Source of the DNA: Thermus sp. LT1-2-5
Lineage (GTDB): Bacteria > Deinococcota > Deinococci > Deinococcales > Thermaceae
Reading direction: 5' to 3'
Length of the DNA stretch: 58,841 nt
Assembly (NCBI RefSeq): GCF_040363165.1
Contig: NZ_BSRG01000011.1
Location: 1-58,841 of the forward strand
Position numbers and translations under genes: made by a program. Below are positions 1 to 7,968 of this stretch, in pieces. The notes under the pieces were generated by a model that was not told where the DNA came from, did no database searches, and worked only from the letters and a program-made list of their open reading frames with translations. Position 1 is the stretch's first letter. Each line of letters begins with the position of its first letter.

Positions 1-286
1 TTTGCTCGGAGAAGGACACGCTTCTCTTCGCCTTCTTGTAGGCCTCTCTCCTCTCCTGCAAGGCGGCGTTGTAGAGGTGGCGGCAGAGGTCTAGGGTGCG
101 CTCCAGGTCCTTGGCCTGGGGCTGGGTGGGGTAGAGGCGGTACTTGAAGGCTTTGCGCGTCCCCGTCCTCCACGTAGGATAGCGCGCTTTTCGCTTATCC
201 CGCTACACGCTCCTTCGGAGCGCGTGGGGGTCCCCCCGGTTTGAAAACCGGGGCGTTATGGCCCCCACACCCCCTTTTCTGTAAGG
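1..286 (-). mobile_element. tnpB: 5' part of an IS200/IS605-type tnpB element with its left end
   Basis: Reading leftwards from about 160, the translation begins RKAFKYRLYPTQPQAKDLER and continues with LCRHLYNAALQERREAYK. This is the usual start of the RNA-guided nuclease/transposase accessory protein TnpB (OrfB). The gene runs off the window edge. The expected start codon reads ACG (158-160) instead of ATG, with a purine-rich ribosome-site-like stretch just upstream, so the copy may be dead or may start unusually. Bases 161-286 look like the element's left end. They hold two strong hairpins, one at about 206-228 (CACGCTCC paired with GGAGCGCGTG) and one at about 235-253 (CCCCGGTTT paired with AAACCGGGG). 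The element abuts the methylase remnant just after a TTAC on the minus strand (about 281-284), a usual target type for this family. Seen: the protein match and hairpins. Inferred: the exact boundary. Confidence 0.75.
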
Positions 287-852
287 GTGGCCCACGCGGG
301 TCCTGACCTCCTCCCGCACCCAACGCCCGTAGTAGCGCACGTCCCAAGCAAGGCCCTGGGCCCCGAAGAAGCTGTCGCCTTGGGTGGCCTTGGCCCGGTA
401 TTCCGGGTTCACCGGGGGGTGGCCGAAGAAGCGGGGCGGGATTTCCACCAGGGCCTTGTTGATGAGGACCGCCACAGGGTTCAGGTCCCCGGCGTGTGCG
501 GAAAGGCCCAGGCGCTGGGCCTCGAGGGGTATGGTGCCGCCCCCGGCGAAGGGGTCCAGCACCGGGGGAGCCAAGGCTAGGAGGGCTTCGATCTGCTTGC
601 GGTCGGTGGGGGAGGCGGGTGGGGTTTTGCCCAGGGAGCGGGCGAGGCTTTTGGCGATCTCGTACTGCGCCTCGGCGATGACGCCCGTTTTGGGTCTAGG
701 GCCGCCTTGGGATCTTTCACGTGGTCCCAGTTCACCAGGCGTTCCAAAAGCGCAAACAGGCGCTCCCGCTCCTTCTCCGCCTCTTGGGGCGGTAAGTACT
801 CCCCGAGGTCGTCCACCAGGCTGGCGAAGAGGACGGCGCGGGCGGCGGCCAA
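287..852 (-). pseudogene. DUF1156-type adenine-specific DNA methylase remnant
   Basis: Two overlapping frames together give an interior piece of a DUF1156 methylase. The first (about 852-695) holds RAVLFASLVDDLGEYLPP and LFALLERLVNWDHVKDPK. A frameshift near 693-697 leads into TGVIAEAQYEIAKSLARSLG, then LDPFAGGGTIPLEA (SAM-binding motif I) and DLNPVAVLINKALVEIPP. The reading ends at RVGHPYRKG, where the tnpB element begins. The true N-terminus and the catalytic C-terminal half are absent. In other genomes this family sits beside DUF499, DUF3780 and SNF2-helicase genes in anti-phage clusters. Here it is non-functional. The family call rests on the motif I/DLNPVAVLI pair and the flanking pattern. 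Confidence 0.75.
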
Positions 853-1097
853 GGGGCGCCTTCCAGCTCCTCGCTGGGGAACTCTTCTTGTTCCTCTATG
901 TCCTCTTCCACCTCCAGTTGGGCCAGGTCCTCGGGGTAGAGCAGGGTTTCGCCGAGCCTGCCCTGAGCGTTGCGGTAGGTGATCTTGAGGGCGCTCTCGA
1001 GGGGCTGTACGTGCTCCACGTACACGCTTTGCCCGGGGAGGAGGCCTTTCAGACGAAGCCCCGGACGCAGGGCATGGGGTTGAGGGTCGTGGCCCAC
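853..1097 (-). pseudogene. N-terminal remnant of a helicase-like defence protein
   Basis: About 70 codons read LRLKGLLPGQSVYVEHVQPL, then ALKITYRNAQGRLGETLLYP and EDLAQLEVEEDIEEQEEFPS. The reading then runs, in another frame, straight into the methylase remnant. The wording matches the N-terminus of SNF2-type helicases that neighbour DUF1156 methylases. All helicase motifs are missing, so an internal deletion seems to have joined the head of one gene to the middle of the next. The assignment is from memory of the family and from context; no catalytic motif is present to confirm it. Confidence 0.45.
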
Positions 1098-1155
1098 GGG
1101 GCCCGTTTAATGGCCCCGGGAGCCCTGCACCCGGACGCCGGGCCTAGGCCCTGCG

Positions 1156-2457
1156 CTACCCCCCCGTCATGGTCCGGGGGAGCCAGGTGGCCAGTTCCGG
1201 GAAGGCCACCAGAAGGGCCACCATGAGGAGCAGGACCCCCATGAAGGGCAGGGCGTAGCGGGCGATGTGGAAGAGGTCCTCCCCGGTGAGGGACTGGAGG
1301 ACGAAGAGGTTGAAGCCCACCGGGGGGGTGATCTGGGCCAGCTCCACCATGAGCACCAGGTAGACGCCGAACCACAAGGGGTCCACCCCGATAGCCTTCA
1401 CCACGGGCAGGATCACGCTGATGGTCAGGACCACGATGGAGATGCCGTCCAGAAACCAGCCCAAGACGATGTACACCAGGCTCAGGAAGAAGATGAGGGC
1501 CAAGGGGGTGATCCCCGCCTCCACCGCCCAGGCGGCCAGGGCCCGGGGGATGCCGGTGAAGCCCATGGCCAGGGTGAGCACCCCGGCCCCCGCCAGGATG
1601 AGGCCGATCATGCTGGTGGTGCGCACCGCCCCGAGGAGGCTTTCCCAGAAGAGGGTAGGGGAGAGCTCCCGGTTGAGGGCCGCCAGGAGAAAGGCCCCCG
1701 CTACCCCGATGGCCGCCGCCTCCGTGGGGGTGGCCACCCCTAGGTAGATGGAACCCAGCACCAGGAGGATGAGGAAGAGGACGGGGAAGACCTGGAGGAA
1801 ATCCCTCAGGGCCTCCCCCAAGGGCTTGGCCGCCTCCTTCGGGATCTCGTTCCGCCTGAGGAAGGCCAGGAGGGAGAGGAGGAGCATGAAGAGGAGGGTC
1901 AGGACCACCCCGGGCACCACCCCGGCCATGAAGAGCCGGGCCACGGACACCTCGGCCATCACCCCGTAGACGATCATGACGATGCTGGGCGGGATGAGGA
2001 AGCCCAAGGTCCCCGCCCCCGCCAGGGAGCCCAGGGCCAGGGCCTTGGGGTAGCCCCGCCGCAGGAGTTCCGGCAGGGTGAAGCGGCCCACGGTGGCGGT
2101 GGTGGCGGCGGAGGAGCCGATCACCGCGGCGAAGAGGGCGCTCGCCACCACGTTCACGTGGAGAAGCCCCCCAGGAAGCCGGGAAAGGAGCGGGGCGAGC
2201 CCCTGGAACAGCCCCTGGGCCAGCCGGGAGCGGTAAAGGACCTCCCCGAGCCAGACGAAAAGGGGCAAGGCGGCCAGGCTCCAGCCGGAGGTGGCGGTCC
2301 AGAGGGCGGTGGCCAGGTTGGGCCCCAGGGGGGCGGTGGTGTAGAGGGCCAAGGCCAAAAGGCCCACCAGGAGGAGGGCGAGCCCCACGTACACCCCCAG
2401 GCCCAAAAGGGCGAAGAGGGCGAGGATGAGGACCAGGCTGGCCTCGAGGAGGCTCAC
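1156..2457 (-). CDS. dctM: TRAP transporter large permease (DctM-type)
   Basis: This 433-residue protein is almost entirely hydrophobic, with about 12 membrane segments. It carries the family wording GSSAATTATVGRFTLPELLRR and FLIPPSIVMIVYGVMAEVSV, the conserved core of the TRAP large subunit. It forms the ion-coupled channel that takes up an organic acid presented by the periplasmic binding protein. Length fits the family (about 425-435). Its ATG overlaps the small-permease stop by 4 bases and it is the last gene of an eight-gene operon read from 7758. The substrate cannot be told from the permease. The 59 bases after its stop separate it from the decayed region. Confidence 0.93.
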   Translation of the reverse strand: MSLLEASLVLILALFALLGLGVYVGLALLLVGLLALALYTTAPLGPNLATALWTATSGWSLAALPLFVWLGEVLYRSRLAQGLFQGLAPLLSRLPGGLLHVNVVASALFAAVIGSSAATTATVGRFTLPELLRRGYPKALALGSLAGAGTLGFLIPPSIVMIVYGVMAEVSVARLFMAGVVPGVVLTLLFMLLLSLLAFLRRNEIPKEAAKPLGEALRDFLQVFPVLFLILLVLGSIYLGVATPTEAAAIGVAGAFLLAALNRELSPTLFWESLLGAVRTTSMIGLILAGAGVLTLAMGFTGIPRALAAWAVEAGITPLALIFFLSLVYIVLGWFLDGISIVVLTISVILPVVKAIGVDPLWFGVYLVLMVELAQITPPVGFNLFVLQSLTGEDLFHIARYALPFMGVLLLMVALLVAFPELATWLPRTMTGG

Positions 2458-2915
2458 CGCGCCCCCCTTAACGTACTTAGGAAGGCCTCCAGAAGGGCCA
2501 GGCTGAAAACGCTAAGCCCCAGGGCAAGGAAGCTTTGGGGAAGCCAAAGGGGAAGGGGAAGAAGCCCCGGGGCCAGGTCCCCGTAGCGGTAGCTTTCCAC
2601 CACCCGGGCCCAGGCGTGGTAGGTGGCGTAGAGGCTCCCGCCCAGGCCGAGGAGGAGGGCAAGCCCCTCTAGGGCCCGCTGCGGCCCAGGGGGAAGCCGC
2701 CTCAGGAGAAGCCCTACCCGGATGTGCCCCCCGGCCCGCAGGGTGGGGGCGAGGCCCAGGAAGATGAGCCCCGCCGTGGCGAAGCCCGCCAGCTCCAGGG
2801 CCGAGGGGACCACGAAGCCCAGGAGGCGCCCCACCACCTGGGCCAGGATGACCAGGAGGATGAAAAGGGCCATGAGGGCCGCCAGGAGCTCGGCCAGCCG
2901 ATAGAGGACCCTCAT
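2454..2915 (-). CDS. dctQ: TRAP transporter small permease (DctQ-type)
   Basis: I chose the ATG at 2915, giving 153 residues that start MRVLYRLAELLAALMALFIL. It overlaps the stop of the upstream binding-protein gene as ATGA. A longer reading from 2972 would run backwards into that gene. Four membrane helices are visible, with a second stretch LELAGFATAGLIFLGLAPTL typical of DctQ. The protein pairs with the large permease in the inner membrane. Small TRAP subunits diverge strongly, so the family call leans partly on position between DctP and DctM. Confidence 0.88.
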   Translation of the reverse strand: MRVLYRLAELLAALMALFILLVILAQVVGRLLGFVVPSALELAGFATAGLIFLGLAPTLRAGGHIRVGLLLRRLPPGPQRALEGLALLLGLGGSLYATYHAWARVVESYRYGDLAPGLLPLPLWLPQSFLALGLSVFSLALLEAFLSTLRGAR

Positions 2916-3868
2916 CGCCCCAGGTACTGGCGGTAGATCTTCACCCCGGTGGCCCCCGCCTGGCGTTGCCAATCCAGGATCATGGTCTGGCCCACCTTCT
3001 TGAGGTCGCTGAGGAGCTGGGGCGAGGGCTTCACCACCTGCATCCCCCGGCTCGCCAGGGTCTGGAGGGCCTTTTCCTCCTGCTCTTGGCTCAGCCGCCA
3101 GCCCCGCTCCTCCGCCCGCTTGGCCGCCTGCAAGAGGGCCTCCCGGTCCTGCGGGGAGAGGCTCTCAAAGGCCCGGCGCCCGATCACCACCATGTTCTTC
3201 GGGACCCAGGCCTTGACGTCGTAGAAGTAGCGGGCGAAGTCCCAGGCCTGGCTGTCCACCCCGGTGACGGGGGAGGTGATCATGGCCTCCACGATCCCGG
3301 TGGCGAAGGCCTGGGGGATGTCCGCCGCCTCCACCTGCACCGGGGTCATGCCCAAGAGCTCCGCCAGCCGGGCCGTGGCGGGGTTGTAGGCGCGGAAGCG
3401 CATCCCCTTGAGGTCCTGGGCCGAGTTCACCGGGCGCTTGGTGTAAAGCCCCTGGGGCGGCCAGGGCACGGCGTAGAGGAAGACCACCCCCCGCTGGGCC
3501 AGCCACTTTTCCACCTCGGGGCGCTGGGCCTGGTAGAGCCGCCGGGCCTCCTCGTAGCTGGTGGCCACGAAGGGGATGGAGTCCAGGTTGAAGAGGGGGT
3601 TCTCGTTGGCCAGGAGGGACATGAGAACCTCCCCCAGCTGGATCTGGCCGTTGCGCACCGCCGGGAGGATGTGCGGGTGGGGGAAGAGGGACCCCCCGGG
3701 GTGGACGGTGATCCTCATCCGCCCTCCCGTGGCCTCCTCCACCTCCTTGGCGAACTGGAGGATGTTCTGGGTGTGGAAGTTGGCCGGGGGGTAGGGGGTG
3801 GCCATGTTCCAGGTCTGGGCCTGCGCTGCAAGGAGGAACCCGATCAGGGCAACCAAGGCGTTCCGCAT
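2912..3868 (-). CDS. dctP: TRAP transporter substrate-binding protein (DctP-type)
   Basis: This 318-residue periplasmic protein has a signal peptide (MRNALVALIGFLLAAQAQ). The mature part opens with WNMATPYPPANFHTQNILQF, the standard first strand of DctP proteins. It also has KGMRFRAYNP and the arginine normally used to hold a carboxylate (around residue 150). It captures the substrate and hands it to the DctQM pair encoded directly downstream. Twenty-five bases separate it from the ABC binding-protein gene upstream, with a GGTGAGCG ribosome site. Two binding proteins of different transporter classes in one operon is unusual. Confidence 0.92.
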   Translation of the reverse strand: MRNALVALIGFLLAAQAQTWNMATPYPPANFHTQNILQFAKEVEEATGGRMRITVHPGGSLFPHPHILPAVRNGQIQLGEVLMSLLANENPLFNLDSIPFVATSYEEARRLYQAQRPEVEKWLAQRGVVFLYAVPWPPQGLYTKRPVNSAQDLKGMRFRAYNPATARLAELLGMTPVQVEAADIPQAFATGIVEAMITSPVTGVDSQAWDFARYFYDVKAWVPKNMVVIGRRAFESLSPQDREALLQAAKRAEERGWRLSQEQEEKALQTLASRGMQVVKPSPQLLSDLKKVGQTMILDWQRQAGATGVKIYRQYLGR

Positions 3869-3893
3869 AAACGCTCACCTTCCCCGCACACGT

Positions 3894-4883
3894 TTACCGT
3901 TTGGGGGCCTGGTCCACAAAGGCGTTGGTGTAGGTGCGCTTCAGGTCGATCCGCGCCCGGGCCACGTTGGGGTCGAAGGCGGAAAGGACCGTGAGGGGCC
4001 TAAGAGGGGCGGTGTCGCTGAAGCGGCCCGTGGGGGAGAAGCTCTCCAGGGAGTTCTTCAACACCTTGAGGTACAGGGCCTTGTCCCCAAGGAAGTACTC
4101 CTCGGGCAAGACGGCGGCGATCTCCTCGGGGGATTTGCCCTGCATCCAGCGGAGGCCCCGCACCATGGCGTTCACCAGCCGTTGGGCCGTGTCGGGGTTC
4201 CGCTCCAGCCAGGCCCGGGTGGTGTAGAGGACGGCGGCGGGGTACTCCCCGCCCAGGACCTCCCGAGTCCCCTTGGTGGTGCGGGTGTCCGCCAGGACCT
4301 TGAGGAGGCCCCGCTCCTGGAGGAGGGTGATGGCGGGCTCCACGTTGGAGAGGGCCTCCACCTGCTTGTTCTGCAGCGCCGCCACCGCTTGCGCCCCCAC
4401 GGAAACCCCCACCACCGCCACGTCCGTGGGCTTAAGGCCGTTTTTCACCAGGAGGTAGTTCAGGAAGAAGTGGGTGGAGGACCCGGGGGCGGTGACGCCC
4501 ACCCTCCGCCCCTTGAGGTCGGCCACCGTCTTGATCTGGTCGGCCAGGTCGGCGCGCACCCCGAGGACGATGGCGGGGTAGCGCCCCACCTCCACGAAGG
4601 CCACGATGTCCCGGCCCTGGGCCTGCATCTGGATGGTGTGGTCGTAGTAGCCCATGACCACCTCCACGCTTCCCCCGATGAGGGCCTGGAGGGCGCGGGA
4701 CCCCGCCTGGAGGTCCTGGATCACCACGTCCAGCCCCTCCTCCTTGAAGTAGCCCAACCGCTCCACCACGGTGAGGGGGAGGTAGACCACGGCGGTCTTC
4801 CCCCCCACGCCCAGGATCACCCGCTTCTGGGCGAAGCCGAAGGCCAAGAGTGCCACGAGCACCCAAACCCAAAACCGCTTCAT
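3894..4883 (-). CDS. ABC importer periplasmic binding protein (NMT1/SsuA/TauA class)
   Basis: The start at 4883 (MKRFWVWVLVALLAFGFAQK) gives a clean signal peptide and an ATGA overlap with the permease stop at 4880. The mature protein of about 310 residues reads YLPLTVVERLGYFKEEGLDV and continues VGVTAPGSSTHFFLNYLL. That is the NMT1/SsuA fold used for taurine, nitrate, sulfonates, riboflavin or thiamine precursors. It delivers its ligand to the permease and ATPase encoded just upstream in the operon. No ligand-specific motif is recognisable, so the substrate is open. Confidence 0.9.
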   Translation of the reverse strand: MKRFWVWVLVALLAFGFAQKRVILGVGGKTAVVYLPLTVVERLGYFKEEGLDVVIQDLQAGSRALQALIGGSVEVVMGYYDHTIQMQAQGRDIVAFVEVGRYPAIVLGVRADLADQIKTVADLKGRRVGVTAPGSSTHFFLNYLLVKNGLKPTDVAVVGVSVGAQAVAALQNKQVEALSNVEPAITLLQERGLLKVLADTRTTKGTREVLGGEYPAAVLYTTRAWLERNPDTAQRLVNAMVRGLRWMQGKSPEEIAAVLPEEYFLGDKALYLKVLKNSLESFSPTGRFSDTAPLRPLTVLSAFDPNVARARIDLKRTYTNAFVDQAPKR

Positions 4884-5650
4884 GTCCGTCCTCCTTCCTT
4901 TGGCCGCCACACCAGGAGCCTTCGCTCCAGGGCGCCCACCAGGGCGTCCAGCACCAGGACGAAGGCCATGAGGACCACCATCCCGGCGAAGACCCCCGTG
5001 GTGTCAAAGACCCCTTCCGCCTGGGCGATGAGGTAGCCGAGCCCGGCGGCGCTCCCCAGGTACTCCCCCACCACCGCCCCGATGACGGCGAAGCCGATGG
5101 AGGTCCTTAAGGAGCTGAAGATCCAGCTGGCCGCCGCCGGCAGGTAGACGTGGGCCAGGAGGTGGCGGCGGCTTGCCCCGAGGAGGCGGGCGTTTTGCAG
5201 GACCAGGGGGCTCACCTCCTTCACCCCCTGGTAGGTGTTGAAGAAGGCCACGAAGAAGACCAGGGTCACCCCCAGGGCCACCTTGGAGAGGAGGCCCAGG
5301 CCGAACCAGAGGGTGAAGATAGGGGCGAGGACCACCCGGGGGATGGCGTTCAGGGCCTTCACGTAAGGGTCCAGCACCGCCGCCACGCCGGGGGCCAGGG
5401 CGAGCCACAGCCCGAAGACCACCCCGAGGAGGGTACCGAGGGCGAAGGCCAGGAGCATCTCCACGGTGGTGACGTAGAGGTGGGGGTAGACCTCGCCCGT
5501 GGCGAACCAGCGCCAGATGCGCTTGGCGATCTCGGAGGGGAGGGAGAAGAAGAAGGGGTCGAGGCGGCCGGTCCTCGAGGCCCACTCCCAAAGGAGCAGG
5601 AGGCCTATAAGGAGCCCCGCCTGCCAAAGCCTGACCCTAAGCCCCCGCAT
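4880..5650 (-). CDS. ABC importer permease (SsuC/TauC class)
   Basis: This is a 256-residue inner-membrane protein with six helices. The cytoplasmic loop LLGASRRHLLAHVYLPAAAS is the EAA-type coupling loop of binding-protein-dependent permeases, and EMLLAFALGTLLGVVFGLWL lies in the first transmembrane block. It works with the NMT1-class binding protein (downstream) and the ATPase (upstream). Its ATG lies 14 bases inside the ATPase gene, showing translational coupling. Confidence 0.92.
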   Translation of the reverse strand: MRGLRVRLWQAGLLIGLLLLWEWASRTGRLDPFFFSLPSEIAKRIWRWFATGEVYPHLYVTTVEMLLAFALGTLLGVVFGLWLALAPGVAAVLDPYVKALNAIPRVVLAPIFTLWFGLGLLSKVALGVTLVFFVAFFNTYQGVKEVSPLVLQNARLLGASRRHLLAHVYLPAAASWIFSSLRTSIGFAVIGAVVGEYLGSAAGLGYLIAQAEGVFDTTGVFAGMVVLMAFVLVLDALVGALERRLLVWRPKEGGRT

Positions 5651-6410
5651 GGGCCCGCATCACCTCCCCCCTGAGGAGCTCCCAGATCTCCCGGTGAAGC
5701 CGCAAAAACTCTGGGGTGAGCCGGATCTCCGCCACGTCCCGGGGCCGGGGTAAGGGGATGGGAAACTCCCCGATGGGCCGGGAGCGGGGCCCGGCGGCCA
5801 GGACCACCACCCGGTCGGAGAGGGCGATGGCCTCCTCCAGGTCGTGGGTGACGAAGAGCACCGTCTTGCGGTCCTCCTGCCAAAGCCGGAGGAGCTCGTT
5901 CTCCATCAGTTGCCGGGTCTGCACGTCCAAGGCCGAGAAGGGCTCGTCCATAAGGAGGAGCCGAGGGCCGGCGATGAGGACCTGGGCTAACCCCACCCGC
6001 TTGCGCATCCCCCCGGAGAGCTGGTGGGGGAAGTGGTGGGGGAAGCGCCCAAGCCCCACCTTCTCCAGCCAGGCCCTGGCCCGCCGTCGGGCCTCGGGCC
6101 AGGGGAGGCCGCGGAAGACCAGGGGAAGGGCCACGTTGTCCAAGGCGGTCTTCCAGGGGAGGATGGCGTCTTGCTGGAAGAGGTAGCCCGCCATGGGGTT
6201 GAGGCCCTTGAGGGGCTTCCCCTCCAGGAGGACCTCCCCCTGGCTTGGGGAAAGGAGGCCCGCCGCCACGTTCAAGAGGGTGCTCTTGCCGCACCCCGTG
6301 GGCCCCACCAGGCTCACGAACTCCCCGGGGGCGAGGCGGAGGGTAACCCCTTCCACCGCCACGTAGTCCCCGAAGGCCACGGCGACCTGGCGGAACTCCA
6401 GCAGGCTCAT
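5637..6410 (-). CDS. ABC importer ATPase (SsuB/TauB class)
   Basis: The 257-residue ATP-binding subunit has a Walker A motif GPTGCGKSTLLN (about residues 37-48), the signature LSGGMRKRVGLAQ, a Walker B motif LLLMDEPFSALD and the switch histidine in FVTHDLEEA. It is the energy subunit of the importer in this operon and carries no regulatory extension. Its ATG overlaps the stop of the AhpD-like gene by four bases. Confidence 0.94.
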   Translation of the reverse strand: MSLLEFRQVAVAFGDYVAVEGVTLRLAPGEFVSLVGPTGCGKSTLLNVAAGLLSPSQGEVLLEGKPLKGLNPMAGYLFQQDAILPWKTALDNVALPLVFRGLPWPEARRRARAWLEKVGLGRFPHHFPHQLSGGMRKRVGLAQVLIAGPRLLLMDEPFSALDVQTRQLMENELLRLWQEDRKTVLFVTHDLEEAIALSDRVVVLAAGPRSRPIGEFPIPLPRPRDVAEIRLTPEFLRLHREIWELLRGEVMRAHAGA

Positions 6411-6955
6411 GGGTAGTACTCGGGGTTGGGCCGGATGCCCAGGGCGTTCAGGAGGCGGTTGGTGAAGTTGAACATGGCGGCCACCTCGGCCGCCTCGAGG
6501 ATGGCCTCGTCCGAAAGCCCCGCCTCCCGAAGGGGCCTTAGGTCCTCCTCCGTCATGGCGGGGTGCTGGTGGGTAAGCTTCAGGGCAAAGTCCACCAGGG
6601 CCCGCATCCTCGGGGGAAGCTCCGCCCGGCGGGGGTTAGCGGCCAGGACCTCGGGAAGCCGCCAGTCCCCGGTGAGCTCCTTGAGGTAGCGCTTGTGGCT
6701 CGCCACGCAGTACTCGCAACGGTTCTCCCCGCTCACGGCGATGGCCATGGCCTCCCGCTCCTCCCGGGTCAGGAGGCCCTCCTCCCGCATGAGGGCGTGG
6801 TAGTAGCGGAACCAAAGGAGGAAGCGGGGGCTTAAGGCGAAGGCCCGGGCCACGTTGGGGACGAAACCCGTCCGCTCCCGGAACTCCCGGAAAAGGGCCC
6901 GCACCTCCTCGGGAAGCTCCCCCTCCTCGGGCACCCGGAGCCAGGAGATCACCAT
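6407..6955 (-). CDS. AhpD-like / carboxymuconolactone decarboxylase family protein (peroxidase-related)
   Basis: The 182-residue all-helical protein carries the AhpD active-site pattern CEYCVASH (about residues 79-86): a CxxC pair with the downstream histidine, inside a block reading LTREEREAMAIAVSGENRC. Such proteins are thiol peroxidase or disulfide reductases, or related decarboxylases. The family form 'uncharacterised peroxidase-related' fits this length. Cytoplasmic, with no signal peptide. It lies between the cyclase-family hydrolase and the ABC genes, overlapping both, so a role in processing the imported compound is likely but unproven. Confidence 0.85.
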   Translation of the reverse strand: MVISWLRVPEEGELPEEVRALFREFRERTGFVPNVARAFALSPRFLLWFRYYHALMREEGLLTREEREAMAIAVSGENRCEYCVASHKRYLKELTGDWRLPEVLAANPRRAELPPRMRALVDFALKLTHQHPAMTEEDLRPLREAGLSDEAILEAAEVAAMFNFTNRLLNALGIRPNPEYYP

Positions 6956-7758
6956 ACCGCCACCGCCCGCACCGGGCCGCCGGAGGCCCTTTGGTGCTTG
7001 GGCCCGCCCACGAAGAGGAGGGCCCCAGCGGGGGGCACCTGGGCCAGGTTCGCCAGGTTCTCCAGCCCGTACTTCCCCGCCCCCAGGAGGATCACGTGGG
7101 CCTTGAAGTCCTTGGAGGGACCGTGGTCCAGGGAGAGGGTGTCCACCCCCACCCCCACGATCTCCCGCTCCCGCACCAGGAACTCCGCCGCCTCGGGGGA
7201 GAAGCCGGGGAAGTGGAGGGTGCCGGAGGCGTCCTGGTTTAGGAAGGCCTTGGGGTCGCGCCAGCGGGCCTCCCAGCCCGAGTGCATGGCCACGAAGGCC
7301 CCTTTGGGGAGGCGGCCGTGCTGGCGCTCGTAGGCCAGGAGGTCGTCCACGGTCACCTGGGTGTCGGGGTCTCTGGCCGCCCTTTCGTGGAGGTGGATCA
7401 CCGCCAGGGGGGCGATGAGGCTAGCCACGGGGAGCTTCTCGGCGGTGAGGCCCCCTTCGGCGAAGTGGGCGGGGGCATCCATATGGGTGCCGGAGTGCTC
7501 CCAGAGGTCCAGGCGGTTCCCGTAGTAGCCGTTTTGCCGCACGGTGACCAGGGTGGTGATGCGCATGGGCTCGGCCCCGGGGAAGAGGGGGATCTCCGGG
7601 GAGAGCTCGTGGGTGAGGTCCACCGCCCGGCTGAAGGCCTTGCCCTGGACCTCCGCTTGCGCCAAGGCCTTACCCGCCAAAAGCCCCAGGCCCGCCCCCA
7701 GGAAAGCCCTGCGGGAAAGGGTGCGGGCCACCTCCTCCATCACCAAAGGCGCGCACAC
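6949..7758 (-). CDS. Cyclase-family metal hydrolase (kynurenine formamidase/isatin hydrolase-like), exported
   Basis: The 269-residue protein starts at a GTG (7758) with AAAGGAGG seven bases upstream. A twin-arginine-like export signal (SRRAFLGAGLGLLAGKALAQ) precedes VDLTHELSPEIPLFPGAEPM, and the metal-binding motif HSGTHMDAPAHF lies near residue 89. This is the 'cyclase' fold of kynurenine formamidases, isatin hydrolases and some amide hydrolases; the exact substrate is not readable. It is first in an operon carrying both an ABC and a TRAP importer, which suggests it acts outside the membrane on a compound whose product is then taken up. A -10-like TTTATAC lies about 25 bases upstream of the ribosome site. 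Confidence 0.85.
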   Translation of the reverse strand: MCAPLVMEEVARTLSRRAFLGAGLGLLAGKALAQAEVQGKAFSRAVDLTHELSPEIPLFPGAEPMRITTLVTVRQNGYYGNRLDLWEHSGTHMDAPAHFAEGGLTAEKLPVASLIAPLAVIHLHERAARDPDTQVTVDDLLAYERQHGRLPKGAFVAMHSGWEARWRDPKAFLNQDASGTLHFPGFSPEAAEFLVREREIVGVGVDTLSLDHGPSKDFKAHVILLGAGKYGLENLANLAQVPPAGALLFVGGPKHQRASGGPVRAVAVW

Positions 7759-7968
7759 GCTTGCCTCCTTTCTTGCCGTATAAACTTACCACGGGGCCCA
7801 AAAGGTAGGCAAGGGCTAGCGGGCCCCGCCGTTCTTCGCCTCGTCCAGGCCAGCCCTGGCGCTCTCTAGGACGCCCTTTTGCCCATGCACACCCTGACCC
7901 TAGGCAAACTCCCGATGTGTGGGGTGGGCGCTCATCCAACCGGGACCTCGCTCTCAGGGAAAGGCGTT

